A DNA stretch of 30,852 nucleotides from IMG/VR virus record IMGVR_UViG_3300031851_000111, positions 1-30,852 of that record; one strand, given 5' to 3'. A program made the position numbers and the translations under genes. The stretch comes from a virus. The notes beneath the pieces were generated by a model that saw only the letters and a list, made by a program, of their open reading frames with translations, ran no database searches and was not told where the DNA came from. Shown piece after piece: positions 21,049 through 30,257 of the stretch (position 1 is its first letter; the number at the start of each line of letters is the position of its first letter).

Positions 21049-21342
21049 ATGTCGATAGACGATATAAGAAAAGAAGAATGGGATCAAGCTGGCAAAAACA
21101 GCAAAAATAAAATTGCTGATATAAAACCAGACATGGTAAACAGGCCAGAGCATTACCAGGGAATAGTGGAATGTATAACTTTAATTAGAGACAGGTTAGG
21201 ATCTAAAGGATATGCAGCTTATTTAGAAGGCAATATCTGGAAATATTTATATAGACATAAGGATAAAGAAGAGAACATTCAGGACTTAAAAAAATGTCAA
21301 TGGTATTTAAACGAGTTAGTTAAATATTACGAGGAGTTGTAA
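21049..21342 (+). CDS. DUF3310 protein
   Basis: 97 residues. The family signature is clear: VNRPEHYQGIVECITLIRDR, then EGNIWKYLYRHKDK, and DLKKCQWYLNELV. DUF3310 proteins are very common in phages and are often annotated nucleotide kinase, though without a P-loop here. AAAGGAG stands 8 bases before the ATG. Function not established. Confidence 0.88.
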   Translation: MSIDDIRKEEWDQAGKNSKNKIADIKPDMVNRPEHYQGIVECITLIRDRLGSKGYAAYLEGNIWKYLYRHKDKEENIQDLKKCQWYLNELVKYYEEL

Positions 21343-21363
21343 GGACTTACCAAGGAGGTAGCT

Positions 21364-21579
21364 ATGAATTTATATGAGTTTGATGATCGTATCTTAAACG
21401 AAAGGAACGGAAGAAAGCCTATATATGTAAATAAACATCTTGCTAAAAAGTTTAAGGATTTTTGTGAGAGCGAACAGAAAGAACCACATAGAGTGGTTGA
21501 GTATCTAATATCTTTAGGTATGAACTCTGTAAAGCATTACGAAGAACCTAAAGTGTCTGTTGACATCGAAGCTCTTTAA
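21364..21579 (+). CDS. Ribbon-helix-helix-like small protein
   Basis: 71 residues. A strand (RKPIYVN) is followed by two helices (HLAKKFKDFCESEQ and HRVVEYLISLGMN), the order of a ribbon-helix-helix DNA-binding fold. AAGGAGGTAGCT precedes the ATG, close to the early junction module. The end overlaps the convergent nuclease gene by 32 bases, unusually long. Regulator role is inference. Confidence 0.65.
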   Translation: MNLYEFDDRILNERNGRKPIYVNKHLAKKFKDFCESEQKEPHRVVEYLISLGMNSVKHYEEPKVSVDIEAL

Positions 21580-21961
21580 ATAGGTTTTCTACATTTTTAA
21601 GCGAGTCCATCGCTTGCATTTCTTTGTCTTTAATGGTCATCTGTTTTTTTCCGTCTGCAAAAGTAAAGACAACTTTTTGTGGACCTAAAGCAACCAAAGC
21701 ATAAACATCTATTGCATTTTTTTCGTATTGCCTGCTTTTAGTAAAAGCACCACGTCTAAAATCAAACTGCCATGAGATTCTATGTGTTTGTATTTTAGAT
21801 TGTGTTTTAACTTGGCACTTATATAGATTATGGTCAACATCAAAAACAATGTCAGCCTCCGCGCTGTGCGGAACTATCATTACAGTATCTGCGTGTAAAG
21901 AAAGCAGCGAGGCTACTAAGTATTCTCCAGATCGGCCAACTCTTTCTGATTGGCGTGACAT
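21548..21961 (-). CDS. PD-(D/E)XK endonuclease, PDDEXK_5-like
   Basis: 137 residues. GRSGEYLVASLLS (E13), then ADIVFDV (D37), and YKCQVKTQS with Q50-x-K52 forms the (E/Q)xK active site. This resembles the group-I-intron-endonuclease/PDDEXK_5 group, also found as free phage genes. It is the last gene of the ejection/tail block. The start has no strong ribosome-binding site and lies 3 bases after the stop of the ejection protein. Confidence 0.75.
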   Translation of the reverse strand: MSRQSERVGRSGEYLVASLLSLHADTVMIVPHSAEADIVFDVDHNLYKCQVKTQSKIQTHRISWQFDFRRGAFTKSRQYEKNAIDVYALVALGPQKVVFTFADGKKQMTIKDKEMQAMDSLKNVENLFKELRCQQTL

Positions 21962-21964
21962 GGG

Positions 21965-23473
21965 TTATTTTATTAATGGATTTGCAAGTTCAGTAGTTAC
22001 TAATGGAGCTGCCCTTTGTGCCGCCTGTGATCCTGCGCTCAATGATTCTAATAATAATCTTTGTGTTAAAGGACTTTGGTAAGCTCCAAGTGTCATACTA
22101 GCAATACCAGCAGACAAAGGATCTACAGCACCAAGACCGCCAAGCGCAGCTGAAGATGTTAAAAACCTAGGTATTGTTCCTGATTCTGGTATCTCTCTAC
22201 CAAGAACATCCTCACCAAGCCTTCCAATATCTTGTAATCTTCCTTCACCAATAAAACTTTTTCTTTTTGCAGATGTTGGATCTAATGCTCTGGACTGTCT
22301 TAATAATTGTTTTGGTGTAAATACAGAATCTCCAGCTGCTACCGTGCCAGCCTTTGATATTGTCAATAAATCAGCATAAGCATTTTTTGCATTTTTATAA
22401 TTTTTTACTACTGATTGCGGATTATTTTTTATTAAATGGTCTGAGAAAACACTATAGATATCAGAATATACATCACCTATTTCTCTTTGCGCTGCGTCTG
22501 TGCTTGTAGAATAATTCCTAGCTTGTTTGTTTAAGTATGAATCTGCTTTTTGTAGATCTTTACCAGCTAATTGGCCGCTAACAGTTTTTCTTTTACTTTT
22601 TTCAAAGATCATTTTATTTAATTTATTATTAATAGTCTTTTTTTCTGCTAAAGATAATGGACTATCTAACAAAACATTAAAAATATTTTGTTGTAACTCT
22701 GGGATGTTTTTAACCTTTAAAGTAGAAACGGTTTGATTTAATCTATCTAATATAGTTTTTTGAAAAATTTTTGGTGCGTCATCTATGTTTATATTTTTAG
22801 GCATTTGATAACCAATTTTATCTAACGCTCTATTGTAAACAGCCATATTAAAAGTTTCTTTTGATTTTTGTAAGGCTTCACCAGTTCCTAGCATTGGTAT
22901 AGATGTAGCAGTTTCTTCTAATCTTTGTAAACCTTTTCCTATTACACTTCCTTCTGCGCCGCCCATAGCTTGACCTGGAGTAAGCTCAACACCTTCTTCC
23001 ATTAGTTCTTTTGCTTGTGGTGTTTTTGTTGGCAACACTTTTTGTAAAACAGGACCAGCTATGCCAGATAAACCTGCGCTAACAGCACCTGATTTTAGCC
23101 TTTCTTCAACTGGACCTTCTGCCATGCCCACGCCATAAGCTCCACCAGTTAAAGCACTTCTTCCTGCTGTTCCCAATACCGTTCTTCCAACTCCTAAACC
23201 ACCAGTAAGAATACCACCACCTATTTCAGAGCCATAAGCTAAAGCTGGTTTTTCTTTTCTAAATAATTCAATTTCTGCACGGATTTCTTCAACTATATCA
23301 TCGTAATCTTTATCGCTGGCTAACGATCTTGTAAAAGCTTCAACCTCGTCTCCGAAACCAAAAGCCAAGCCTTGTCCTAGTGCAGATCTTACAATATCTT
23401 TAAATCCACCTATTTTAGATCTATCTACGACAGATTTATTTGGTGTATATTTTTTTCCTTTATAGTTTGCCAT
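21965..23473 (-). CDS. Ejection / internal virion protein A
   Basis: 502 residues. VRSALGQGLAFGFGDEVEAF, then IELFRKEKPALAYGSEIGGG, is the start of a family I recognise from marine podoviral internal proteins. Residues 80-150 are Gly/Ala-rich and semi-hydrophobic (GGGILTGGLGVG, then GPVLQKV), as expected of proteins that insert into the host envelope, and a second hydrophobic patch lies near 440-470. The middle is helical. It likely leaves the virion with the DNA. Assignment is by family memory plus position. Confidence 0.65.
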   Translation of the reverse strand: MANYKGKKYTPNKSVVDRSKIGGFKDIVRSALGQGLAFGFGDEVEAFTRSLASDKDYDDIVEEIRAEIELFRKEKPALAYGSEIGGGILTGGLGVGRTVLGTAGRSALTGGAYGVGMAEGPVEERLKSGAVSAGLSGIAGPVLQKVLPTKTPQAKELMEEGVELTPGQAMGGAEGSVIGKGLQRLEETATSIPMLGTGEALQKSKETFNMAVYNRALDKIGYQMPKNINIDDAPKIFQKTILDRLNQTVSTLKVKNIPELQQNIFNVLLDSPLSLAEKKTINNKLNKMIFEKSKRKTVSGQLAGKDLQKADSYLNKQARNYSTSTDAAQREIGDVYSDIYSVFSDHLIKNNPQSVVKNYKNAKNAYADLLTISKAGTVAAGDSVFTPKQLLRQSRALDPTSAKRKSFIGEGRLQDIGRLGEDVLGREIPESGTIPRFLTSSAALGGLGAVDPLSAGIASMTLGAYQSPLTQRLLLESLSAGSQAAQRAAPLVTTELANPLIK

Positions 23474-24621
23474 TAGTCAAAATCCGCTATTCTAAAGACC
23501 GTTAGTTTTGGGAAATTTGGATTTGTCATATCAATATAAGCTTCACCATTTCTAATCAATCCTTTGTCATAAAATTCACCAATGTCTTGGCTTTGTAAAT
23601 TAATCTGCTGATATAAAGGAGGTACTAAATTATTTTCTTCTAGGTATTGTTCAAAACCAACTGTGTTACCTTTATTTTTCAAAAAATATTTTTCTTTTTC
23701 TTTTAATAATTTTTGATCTCTTTTTGCTTGCTGAATCATTGTTGCAACCAACAATTCGTTAGATTCTTTTGATTTACCTAACCCTATGGTTGCTGTTGAA
23801 AATAAATTAGCTTCAAAGTCTGAAGTTGCACCAGATCCAGGAGGCCTCATTCTTGGTACTGTATAGTTAGCAAGAGCCTGGAACAATTCTTGTCCACTTA
23901 CTTCTGTTTGATCTTGTCCAGTTAAGTCATTATAAAGTTTCTTTAATGGTAAAAACTTTTCTGTTAATGGACCTGTTACAAAGTCTGGATTTTGTAATAA
24001 TATTTGCGCTGTTTGCAATCTTGGTATTAGCTCTCTGCTTGTTGTTGCAATTTTTCTGGACTCTGTAATATCTGTTTCACCAAGTTTAGCTAAAGATTTT
24101 ACATATTCTTCTTCTTCTTTTCCTAATTGAACAACGGTTCCTCCAGCTTTTTGTTTTCTTAGCATATATGCATCATAACCAGCACCAGTAGGTTTTTCAC
24201 CTGGTGGCAAAGTTAATACATATTCTTGGTAGGATGATGGAGTTTTTGGTATTCTTGGTGTGACTATACTTTCAGGTATGCCTGCCATTATCGCGTCAAT
24301 ACGATCAGCCGTTTCTGGATTTTTTAATTTGTAATCTTCTATTAATTTTTGTTGTTTAGCCTGTGCTTGTTGCTGAGCTATCATTTGCTGTCTTTGTAAA
24401 ACGCCTTGTGATGGATCTCTTCCTTTTAAAACATCAGATAAAGCAAGCATCATGTTTCCATATCTTTGCCTTTTAATCATTGGGTCAATCTGTGGCACTT
24501 GTGGTGCTTGAGGTGCTTGAGGTGCCTGAGGTATATTCATAGAACTTACTTGATTATTAGTTTTATTAATATCATCAAATAAACCTGTGTTTATAAATGG
24601 TTGATTATTTAAAATTGCCAT
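23473..24621 (-). CDS. Ejection / internal virion protein B
   Basis: 382 residues. A tandem APQAPQAP segment sits at about 31-42, then a Gln-rich helix (QRQQMIAQQQAQAKQQKLIE). The second half carries MRPPGSGATSDFEANLFSTA, which I recognise from virion proteins of marine and other podoviruses. It has no membrane segment. The stop overlaps the next start (TAATG-type). Injected partner of the gene below is the best guess. Confidence 0.65.
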   Translation of the reverse strand: MAILNNQPFINTGLFDDINKTNNQVSSMNIPQAPQAPQAPQVPQIDPMIKRQRYGNMMLALSDVLKGRDPSQGVLQRQQMIAQQQAQAKQQKLIEDYKLKNPETADRIDAIMAGIPESIVTPRIPKTPSSYQEYVLTLPPGEKPTGAGYDAYMLRKQKAGGTVVQLGKEEEEYVKSLAKLGETDITESRKIATTSRELIPRLQTAQILLQNPDFVTGPLTEKFLPLKKLYNDLTGQDQTEVSGQELFQALANYTVPRMRPPGSGATSDFEANLFSTATIGLGKSKESNELLVATMIQQAKRDQKLLKEKEKYFLKNKGNTVGFEQYLEENNLVPPLYQQINLQSQDIGEFYDKGLIRNGEAYIDMTNPNFPKLTVFRIADFD

Positions 24622-24630
24622 ATAAATTTC

Positions 24631-25788
24631 CTACTTTAAAAAACCAAAAGGATTAAAACTGCCTGTCCATGCAGATCCTAATAAACCAGCTGCGCCACCT
24701 AATACATCGCCTAATCCAGTTTTTTGGCTACCAGTTGTTGATGTAGTTACTAATGGTGTACCCATACCAGCTTGTAATAAGCCAATTTGTTGAGGTCCAT
24801 AACCAAGAGCTCTTGCAAATTCTGCTCTTTGTGCATCGATTGCTCTTTGCTGTAAAGCCTGCTGCTGCGCACCTGCGCCTCCTAGCAATCCTAATTGTTG
24901 TATTTGCTGTCCTTGTAAGCCACCTAGCAAGCCTGCTCTTTGTTGTCTTGCCTGCATCTCTAATTGTGGCTGTGTTAATGCAGCTCTGCCAGCAATATCT
25001 AAGCCACCTAATTGTCTTTGTTGTTGTAGTTGTGCTTGTTGCATCCTTCTTTGTTGTCCAAGCTCTGCACCAAAGATACCTGCTTGTTGACCAAGTTGTG
25101 CTTGTTGTAATGCACGCTGTTGCTGCTGCTCTGAACCAAACATACCCAACTGTTGTTGTCTTGCTAAATCAGCTTGTGCTGCTGCTTGCGCCTGCTCAAA
25201 ACCAGATTGTCTTAAACCAGCTGCTGTTCTAGCCATTTGTTCTGCGTAAGGTCTTTGTGATTCAGACTCTAATAATGCAGATCTTGAACCGCCGAAAGCA
25301 CCTGCTCTAATTGCTCTATCCTGCGCACCGCCACGCGCTATGTCAGCTTGTCGCTGTATGTCGCCCATTGCTAAATCTATGACTTGTTGTTGATACGGAG
25401 ATTGATAGGCTCCTATGTCCTGGCTTAGTAAACCCCTGAACTGTGGAGCAGATACTGGACCTATTTGAGCTGCGCCTGGAGCTTGTGTTGCTTCTATGGT
25501 TGGTGCTTCAAAACCAGTAACAGGTTGTATGGTAGGTCTAAACTGATCTTGTGCCATACCTTGTAAGGCTTGTGTTGGGTCATAACCCATACCAGATTCA
25601 AACATACCTCTAGTAGCTTGAAACTGTCGTAGTTGATCTGGTGAGAAACCAGCAACCATTGGTCCTGTATAGGGTAAGAATGGTTGTTGTGATACACCTT
25701 TAGCTGCACCAAAAAGCTCTTTAAATTGTGCTTCTTGGAAAGCTGGTAAACTTGCTTCTGATACTGTTGTGGTTTTTCCTTTACTCAT
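24631..25788 (-). CDS. Ejection / internal virion protein C, Gln-rich
   Basis: 385 residues. The N-terminus LPAFQEAQFKELFGAAKGVS is followed by a very Gln/Ala-rich, long helical section (QQRALQQAQLGQQAGIFGAE and repeats of this kind, about 150-330), which gives open antisense frames. The C-terminus is hydrophobic (GLGDVLGGAAGLLGSAWTGS). The pattern fits T7/P22-like internal proteins that form the conduit into the cell. Role is inferred. Confidence 0.68.
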   Translation of the reverse strand: MSKGKTTTVSEASLPAFQEAQFKELFGAAKGVSQQPFLPYTGPMVAGFSPDQLRQFQATRGMFESGMGYDPTQALQGMAQDQFRPTIQPVTGFEAPTIEATQAPGAAQIGPVSAPQFRGLLSQDIGAYQSPYQQQVIDLAMGDIQRQADIARGGAQDRAIRAGAFGGSRSALLESESQRPYAEQMARTAAGLRQSGFEQAQAAAQADLARQQQLGMFGSEQQQQRALQQAQLGQQAGIFGAELGQQRRMQQAQLQQQRQLGGLDIAGRAALTQPQLEMQARQQRAGLLGGLQGQQIQQLGLLGGAGAQQQALQQRAIDAQRAEFARALGYGPQQIGLLQAGMGTPLVTTSTTGSQKTGLGDVLGGAAGLLGSAWTGSFNPFGFLK

Positions 25789-26192
25789 AAGTCTTTTCTA
25801 ATTAAATATTCTGTTTCAAATCCTAGATGTTTTATCTTTCTAATCCATCCTTTTCTGCCACCGCCGTAAAGCCTTTTTATGCCAGCTTTCTTAGCAAACT
25901 CTTCTATATAAGGCAGCATTTCTTCTAATTCTTTGTAATTACCACCACAAAATAAAAGGTTCATGGCTTTCACCTGTGGATATATTACAAATTCTGTTAT
26001 GTATGCAGACTTTTTGCCTGGCCATAAATGGAATATTCCATTCCTTATTTTATCCTCTATGTCATCAATTGTATAGGAATCTTGATGTTTTACAGCTTTT
26101 GCTATATAAGGCTTACACCTTTCCCATTCAACTTCCCAAGGCTCTCTTTTAGCCTCTTGTATGTCTACTACTTTATTAGTCGCCTTTGCCAT
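25785..26192 (-). CDS. GNAT-like protein in ejection gene block
   Basis: 135 residues; the start is put at ATG 26192 (ATG 26210 is the alternative). SAYITEFVIYPQVKAMNLLF, then CGGNYKELEEMLPYIEEFAK, KRLYGGGRKGWIRKIKHLGF and EYLIRKDL is the strand-helix-strand end of a GNAT acyltransferase, including the typical LGF. It is found as a conserved podoviral gene next to internal proteins. No acetyl-CoA loop can be confirmed. Confidence 0.65.
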   Translation of the reverse strand: MAKATNKVVDIQEAKREPWEVEWERCKPYIAKAVKHQDSYTIDDIEDKIRNGIFHLWPGKKSAYITEFVIYPQVKAMNLLFCGGNYKELEEMLPYIEEFAKKAGIKRLYGGGRKGWIRKIKHLGFETEYLIRKDL

Positions 26193-26538
26193 ACTCAACA
26201 ATACTTGCATAAACAGTTAAATTACCAGCGCGATCTGCTTGTATTTTTACAACATCGCCTTGGTGTAAGAACATACTTCTAGTTAAAAGCTCCTCTGTAT
26301 CATAAGCAGTAATGTTATATTCTTTAAATATAGTGTAAGTAGTACCTGCATTATCTACTGTAAAGGTAATCTTAGTTTGCTGATTATCATGGTCACATAC
26401 CAAGATAGATTCAATTACAGCACAAGTAAAGTCATCACCACTTGGAGCTGTATAAAATGTTGTTAAGTCTGTAGTTGTGAGTATGCTGTGCGCTACTTCT
26501 ATTCTTTGTATATATTGTCTTTGTGAGGATAGATCCAT
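26176..26538 (-). CDS. Beta-rich virion protein, unknown
   Basis: 120 residues. QRQYIQRIEVAHSILTTTDL and then TCAVIESILVC, TKITFTVDNAGTTYTIFKEY, HQGDVVKIQADRAGNLTVYA: alternating strands throughout, like small phage decoration or tail proteins. One-base overlap with the gp10-like gene above, 17 bases with the GNAT-like gene below. Head-tail region. Confidence 0.68.
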   Translation of the reverse strand: MDLSSQRQYIQRIEVAHSILTTTDLTTFYTAPSGDDFTCAVIESILVCDHDNQQTKITFTVDNAGTTYTIFKEYNITAYDTEELLTRSMFLHQGDVVKIQADRAGNLTVYASIVEYGKGD

Positions 26539-28046
26539 TATCTTCTACCTCTGTTTCTTAAATTAAGTCTTATATTACCAACTTGGAAATCCTGTGTTGT
26601 GCTACCTGTTACAGTCATTTGTACTTGTCTTGCTGTAAACCTAGCATCGGTATATCCATCGCTTTCAAAGGTAAAACTACCAAAGTCTGTCTCGCTACCT
26701 AATGGGGTAAACTTACCTTTAAAACTTATTGTTACACCTGGTAATGTGTTTGCTTCTTCATCTGGAATAATCTGATTACATTGCACATAGTTATCGCCAT
26801 TACCTAGTTCTATTGGACCACTTGTGCAAAAAGGCACATCACTATTTAAGTTTGGCGAGTTAGATAATGTGGTTGATTCGTGTTCGTATATAAAACCATT
26901 TGAATCACCAGCAATAGGAAAATCAAACGCACCTTGGTCAATCCAACAGCCTCTATCCATTGAGCCTATAGACCAAGTGTTTTCTAAGTAATTCCATATT
27001 ACATATTTGTTTGGTAGATATATGCCATCACCGCTTGGGAAACCCCACCATATTTCGTTAAAGTTAGAGTTATGTCCACCCCAACATGCTTTCCTTCCTG
27101 GTACATTTAGTTGGTCGTATACATAATCATGCACATCGCATGGTATTTCTCTAACAACACCATCGTAAACAAAGAATGAGTTTTCACCCATCCACGCTAG
27201 AAAGTTCCCTGTTTGTACGACTGATCTTCTACTAACTGCTTTACAGTTTGCACCTGCTGCGGTTATACCATAAACAAAAGGTGAGCCTACATAACTCATT
27301 CTATCAATACCAGTATCACTAAAAACCATAACATCGTTTTGGTATTTGACTGCTAGTAATGCACGACCGCCTGTTGGTATTTGCACATCACCTGCTGTAT
27401 TAGTAGCTTTAGATGTCCAAGTGTTTCTATCTTCTCTATCACTCCATGCTACCTTTCTAGGGTCACCACCAGAACCAATAGCAACTAAATGCCTTTCATT
27501 AGTTACTAGGACAGCCTGACAGCCTGTAGGAGCGTTTGTTACGACTGTGCCAATGGTATCAGCTGTTCCTCCTGAAACTGGCCTCCACTTGTATATCTTG
27601 CCATCACCAGAAAAACAAAAGACTAAATCCTCACCCCAGTTATCAAAGGAGAAATGACCTGTATCAAGAGGTAGTCCAGATTGACTTCTAGCATCGCCAT
27701 AATCTTCTACGTTATAGTGGTATGCACCATAACCAAGAGGATCATTAGAAGCATCGTTTACAAAACCAGATGGTGTTATATCAGTCCATGTGTTGTCGTA
27801 TAAAACATAAACCTTTTGTCTTGTACCAACAGCTAAAACAGATGCACCCAGGTTGTCCTTATAGGCATACATACCTATAGGCTCACCATCAAGTGCTGTA
27901 GTTTTTAGTTTAGACCAACCGCCAATCGGTTTAAGATAGCCGTTTTCAAAACGCACAAGATTGCCGTCAACCCAACGACCTTTGTTAGCATAGTCAGTAC
28001 CGTTTTTGACTATGCCAGCTGGCGGAGTTACAGGCAATAGTGCCAT
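26538..28046 (-). CDS. DNA-stabilisation / tail hub protein, P22 gp10-like
   Basis: 502 residues, close to the usual length. NGTDYANKGRWVDGNLVRFE, then GYLKPIGGW at the start, and repeated beta-propeller-like blades with LVFCFSGDGKIYKW, WSDREDRNTW and FFVYDGVVREIP are features of phage stabilisation proteins (PF11134). It closes the portal and forms the platform for the tail spikes. AGATA-type weak ribosome-binding site; the stop overlaps the next start by one base. Confidence 0.75.
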   Translation of the reverse strand: MALLPVTPPAGIVKNGTDYANKGRWVDGNLVRFENGYLKPIGGWSKLKTTALDGEPIGMYAYKDNLGASVLAVGTRQKVYVLYDNTWTDITPSGFVNDASNDPLGYGAYHYNVEDYGDARSQSGLPLDTGHFSFDNWGEDLVFCFSGDGKIYKWRPVSGGTADTIGTVVTNAPTGCQAVLVTNERHLVAIGSGGDPRKVAWSDREDRNTWTSKATNTAGDVQIPTGGRALLAVKYQNDVMVFSDTGIDRMSYVGSPFVYGITAAGANCKAVSRRSVVQTGNFLAWMGENSFFVYDGVVREIPCDVHDYVYDQLNVPGRKACWGGHNSNFNEIWWGFPSGDGIYLPNKYVIWNYLENTWSIGSMDRGCWIDQGAFDFPIAGDSNGFIYEHESTTLSNSPNLNSDVPFCTSGPIELGNGDNYVQCNQIIPDEEANTLPGVTISFKGKFTPLGSETDFGSFTFESDGYTDARFTARQVQMTVTGSTTQDFQVGNIRLNLRNRGRR

Positions 28047-28049
28047 TGT

Positions 28050-28391
28050 TTAACCTATAGTTTTAGTAACAGATGTTGGTGTAATCAGTAATGCGATTTG
28101 ATCATCTAAGCTAGACTTTAGACTAGCTACTTCATCGTCACCCATGCCTGCTGTAACCCAACCAGTAACTGTGTCATTGGTAAGATCTGCAAAGGGTACA
28201 AAGCTTGATATATCATCTGCATTAACGCTATGAGTACCATAAACAGAAGCTGAATAGTTATTACCTTCAGCGTCTTGTTGATCGCTCTCTGCGTTTAGTC
28301 TCCAGTGTACGTTGTAAACAACGTCTGAATGACTGTCGTGATTTGGGTAAACATCAACTGTTTTACAATCCCATGTATATGTATTTGCCAT
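28050..28391 (-). CDS. DUF7936-like virion protein
   Basis: 113 residues. MANTYTWDCKTVDVYPNHDS, then VVYNVHWRLNAESD, YSASVYGTHSV and VPFADLTNDTVTGWV: a pattern found in many phage structural regions, next to tail fibres. It is thought to be a small virion component, role unknown. Strong AAGGAGA before the ATG. Confidence 0.75.
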   Translation of the reverse strand: MANTYTWDCKTVDVYPNHDSHSDVVYNVHWRLNAESDQQDAEGNNYSASVYGTHSVNADDISSFVPFADLTNDTVTGWVTAGMGDDEVASLKSSLDDQIALLITPTSVTKTIG

Positions 28392-28393
28392 TA

Positions 28394-30244
28394 TTATTCT
28401 CCTTTAAGTAAGTTAATTTCAGATTGTAAGGCTTCAATCTGTGTTTGTTGTTCTTGTATAGCTTTAGTTAAAAGAGGTACAAGTTTACTTTGGTCAATGC
28501 CTTGATAATCAGGATTTCCTTCATCATCAACTGCATCTTTTTCACCTGTAATAGCTTCAGGAACTATGTCTTGTACTTCATGTGCTAAGAAACCATCAAC
28601 TGTTTTATCTGCATCAGCTATAAAGTTAAATCTAGCTGGTTTTAATTGTGCAACTCTATCAAGAGCATCAAATGTGTAATCTACATTTTCTTTTAACCTG
28701 TAGTCTGAAGATGTGTTGTAAGCAACTGATGTACCTGATTGCCCACCAGTTGTTGATATGCTACCTGCAACAGCACCATTCCCATTATAAAAAGTTATGA
28801 ATTTCTGTGAGACTAAAGTACCACCAGATTGTATAGCACAAACATCATTACCTCCACCACCTTTAACATATAATCCTTGAGTTCCAGATAATACTGAAGT
28901 AGCACCCACCAACAAGTTGCCTGAAGAATCAATACGCATTTTTTCTGTGCCTGAGGTAGCAAATTCCATTCTATCGCCTGTGTGGTTATAGTTTATATAT
29001 CCTCTATAAGCATCTGCACTTGAACCATCTCCAAAATGAATTGTATTAGCACCATTAGTAGCTGAAAGAAATTGAAATATAGTTTGCGAGGAACTTGTTG
29101 TTCCTAGTTGTAAGTTACCTGAAGAATCAAGAGTCATAGCAGCAGTTGTAGCTGTTGTTGTGCCATTTCCAGTATGCAACTCTATTTGAGTAACAGAATT
29201 GAAATCTCCTGTTGAACCAAGACCACCACCAATACTTAAAATAGAATTAGTGTTTGAATCTGTAAACATACCAATCATATTATGGTCTTGTTCTGAAGAG
29301 GTATAATGTCGTGCTGCTATTGCTTGTCTCTTAGTTCCTGTTGCTGTAGCTTGACCAATCCTAACTGTTTTATAGTTAGTAGCACCTAAAAGGTCTAATC
29401 CATAAGTAGGAGTAACTCCAATTCCAACATTGCCTGAAGAATCAATACGCATGGCTTCTGTGTTGTTTGTTTCAAAAATTAAAGGTTTACCTGATGTTTG
29501 TCCTGATACAAAAGCATTACCACTTCCATTAACACCAACCAACATACTTCCAGCAGAATTTTTAGCTTCCATAAATCTAACTGTTGTATCTGATGCTTCT
29601 AAACTTAAAATTTGTGAAGGACTACTAGTTCCAATTCCAACATTGCCAACAGTTGCACCAAAACTCATAATAGTTTGTGCAGCATTACCTGCTCTATTGT
29701 ATTTAAAATCTACCCTGCCATTTTCACCATCATTAATTAAATCAAATACTTGTAATTGATTAGAGCCATTTGCACCTCTCATTTTAAGTGTGCTTTTTAA
29801 ATCGGCAGATGTCGTAGCCTTGCCTATACAAATATCTCCATCTACTTGTAGTTTATTAGCTTGATTCGTTAATCCAATTCCAACTTGCTCACTACTATCA
29901 ATAGTTATAGCTGTAGATGTAGCATTATCATCAATACCTGTTGAAGTAAAACCTGTAAGAGTACCAACGCTTGTAATATTTGTTTGAGCAGCAGTAGCTA
30001 GTGTACCTGTTATAGATGTGCTTGCTGATAAAGTTGTGAATGATCCAGCTGCTGCTGTAGTACCACCAATGACAGAGCTATCTATAACTGCTCCGTCTAA
30101 GTTCATAGCTACTGAAGTACCAGTAGAGCTAAATAAACCGTCTACTGTATCAAGATCATTGTTTATCTTTGTACCCCAGGTATCTGTAGATGCTCCTACT
30201 TCTGGTTTAGTTAAGTTTAAATTCGTTGTAAATGTATCTGCCAT
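28394..30244 (-). CDS. Tail fibre with self-cleaving S74 chaperone end
   Basis: 616 residues. N-terminus [20 protein letters not shown] is typical of marine phage fibres (virion attachment). The middle is beta-helical, with repeats of [12 protein letters not shown] type at least four times. The end is a Peptidase_S74 intramolecular chaperone: [10 protein letters not shown] (Ser 512/513, Lys 518), then [20 protein letters not shown] and [13 protein letters not shown], with a final coiled coil. The chaperone trimerises the fibre and cuts itself off. It binds the host surface. Confidence 0.9.
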   Translation of the reverse strand: MADTFTTNLNLTKPEVGASTDTWGTKINNDLDTVDGLFSSTGTSVAMNLDGAVIDSSVIGGTTAAAGSFTTLSASTSITGTLATAAQTNITSVGTLTGFTSTGIDDNATSTAITIDSSEQVGIGLTNQANKLQVDGDICIGKATTSADLKSTLKMRGANGSNQLQVFDLINDGENGRVDFKYNRAGNAAQTIMSFGATVGNVGIGTSSPSQILSLEASDTTVRFMEAKNSAGSMLVGVNGSGNAFVSGQTSGKPLIFETNNTEAMRIDSSGNVGIGVTPTYGLDLLGATNYKTVRIGQATATGTKRQAIAARHYTSSEQDHNMIGMFTDSNTNSILSIGGGLGSTGDFNSVTQIELHTGNGTTTATTAAMTLDSSGNLQLGTTSSSQTIFQFLSATNGANTIHFGDGSSADAYRGYINYNHTGDRMEFATSGTEKMRIDSSGNLLVGATSVLSGTQGLYVKGGGGNDVCAIQSGGTLVSQKFITFYNGNGAVAGSISTTGGQSGTSVAYNTSSDYRLKENVDYTFDALDRVAQLKPARFNFIADADKTVDGFLAHEVQDIVPEAITGEKDAVDDEGNPDYQGIDQSKLVPLLTKAIQEQQTQIEALQSEINLLKGE

Positions 30245-30257
30245 AAAATTTTATCCT

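Noticed and set aside
24753-25232. 159-residue plus-strand ORF, Val/Leu-rich
   Set aside because: It is the antisense of a Gln-rich gene (CAA/CAG codons give TTG/CTG), which opens the opposite frame by composition alone.
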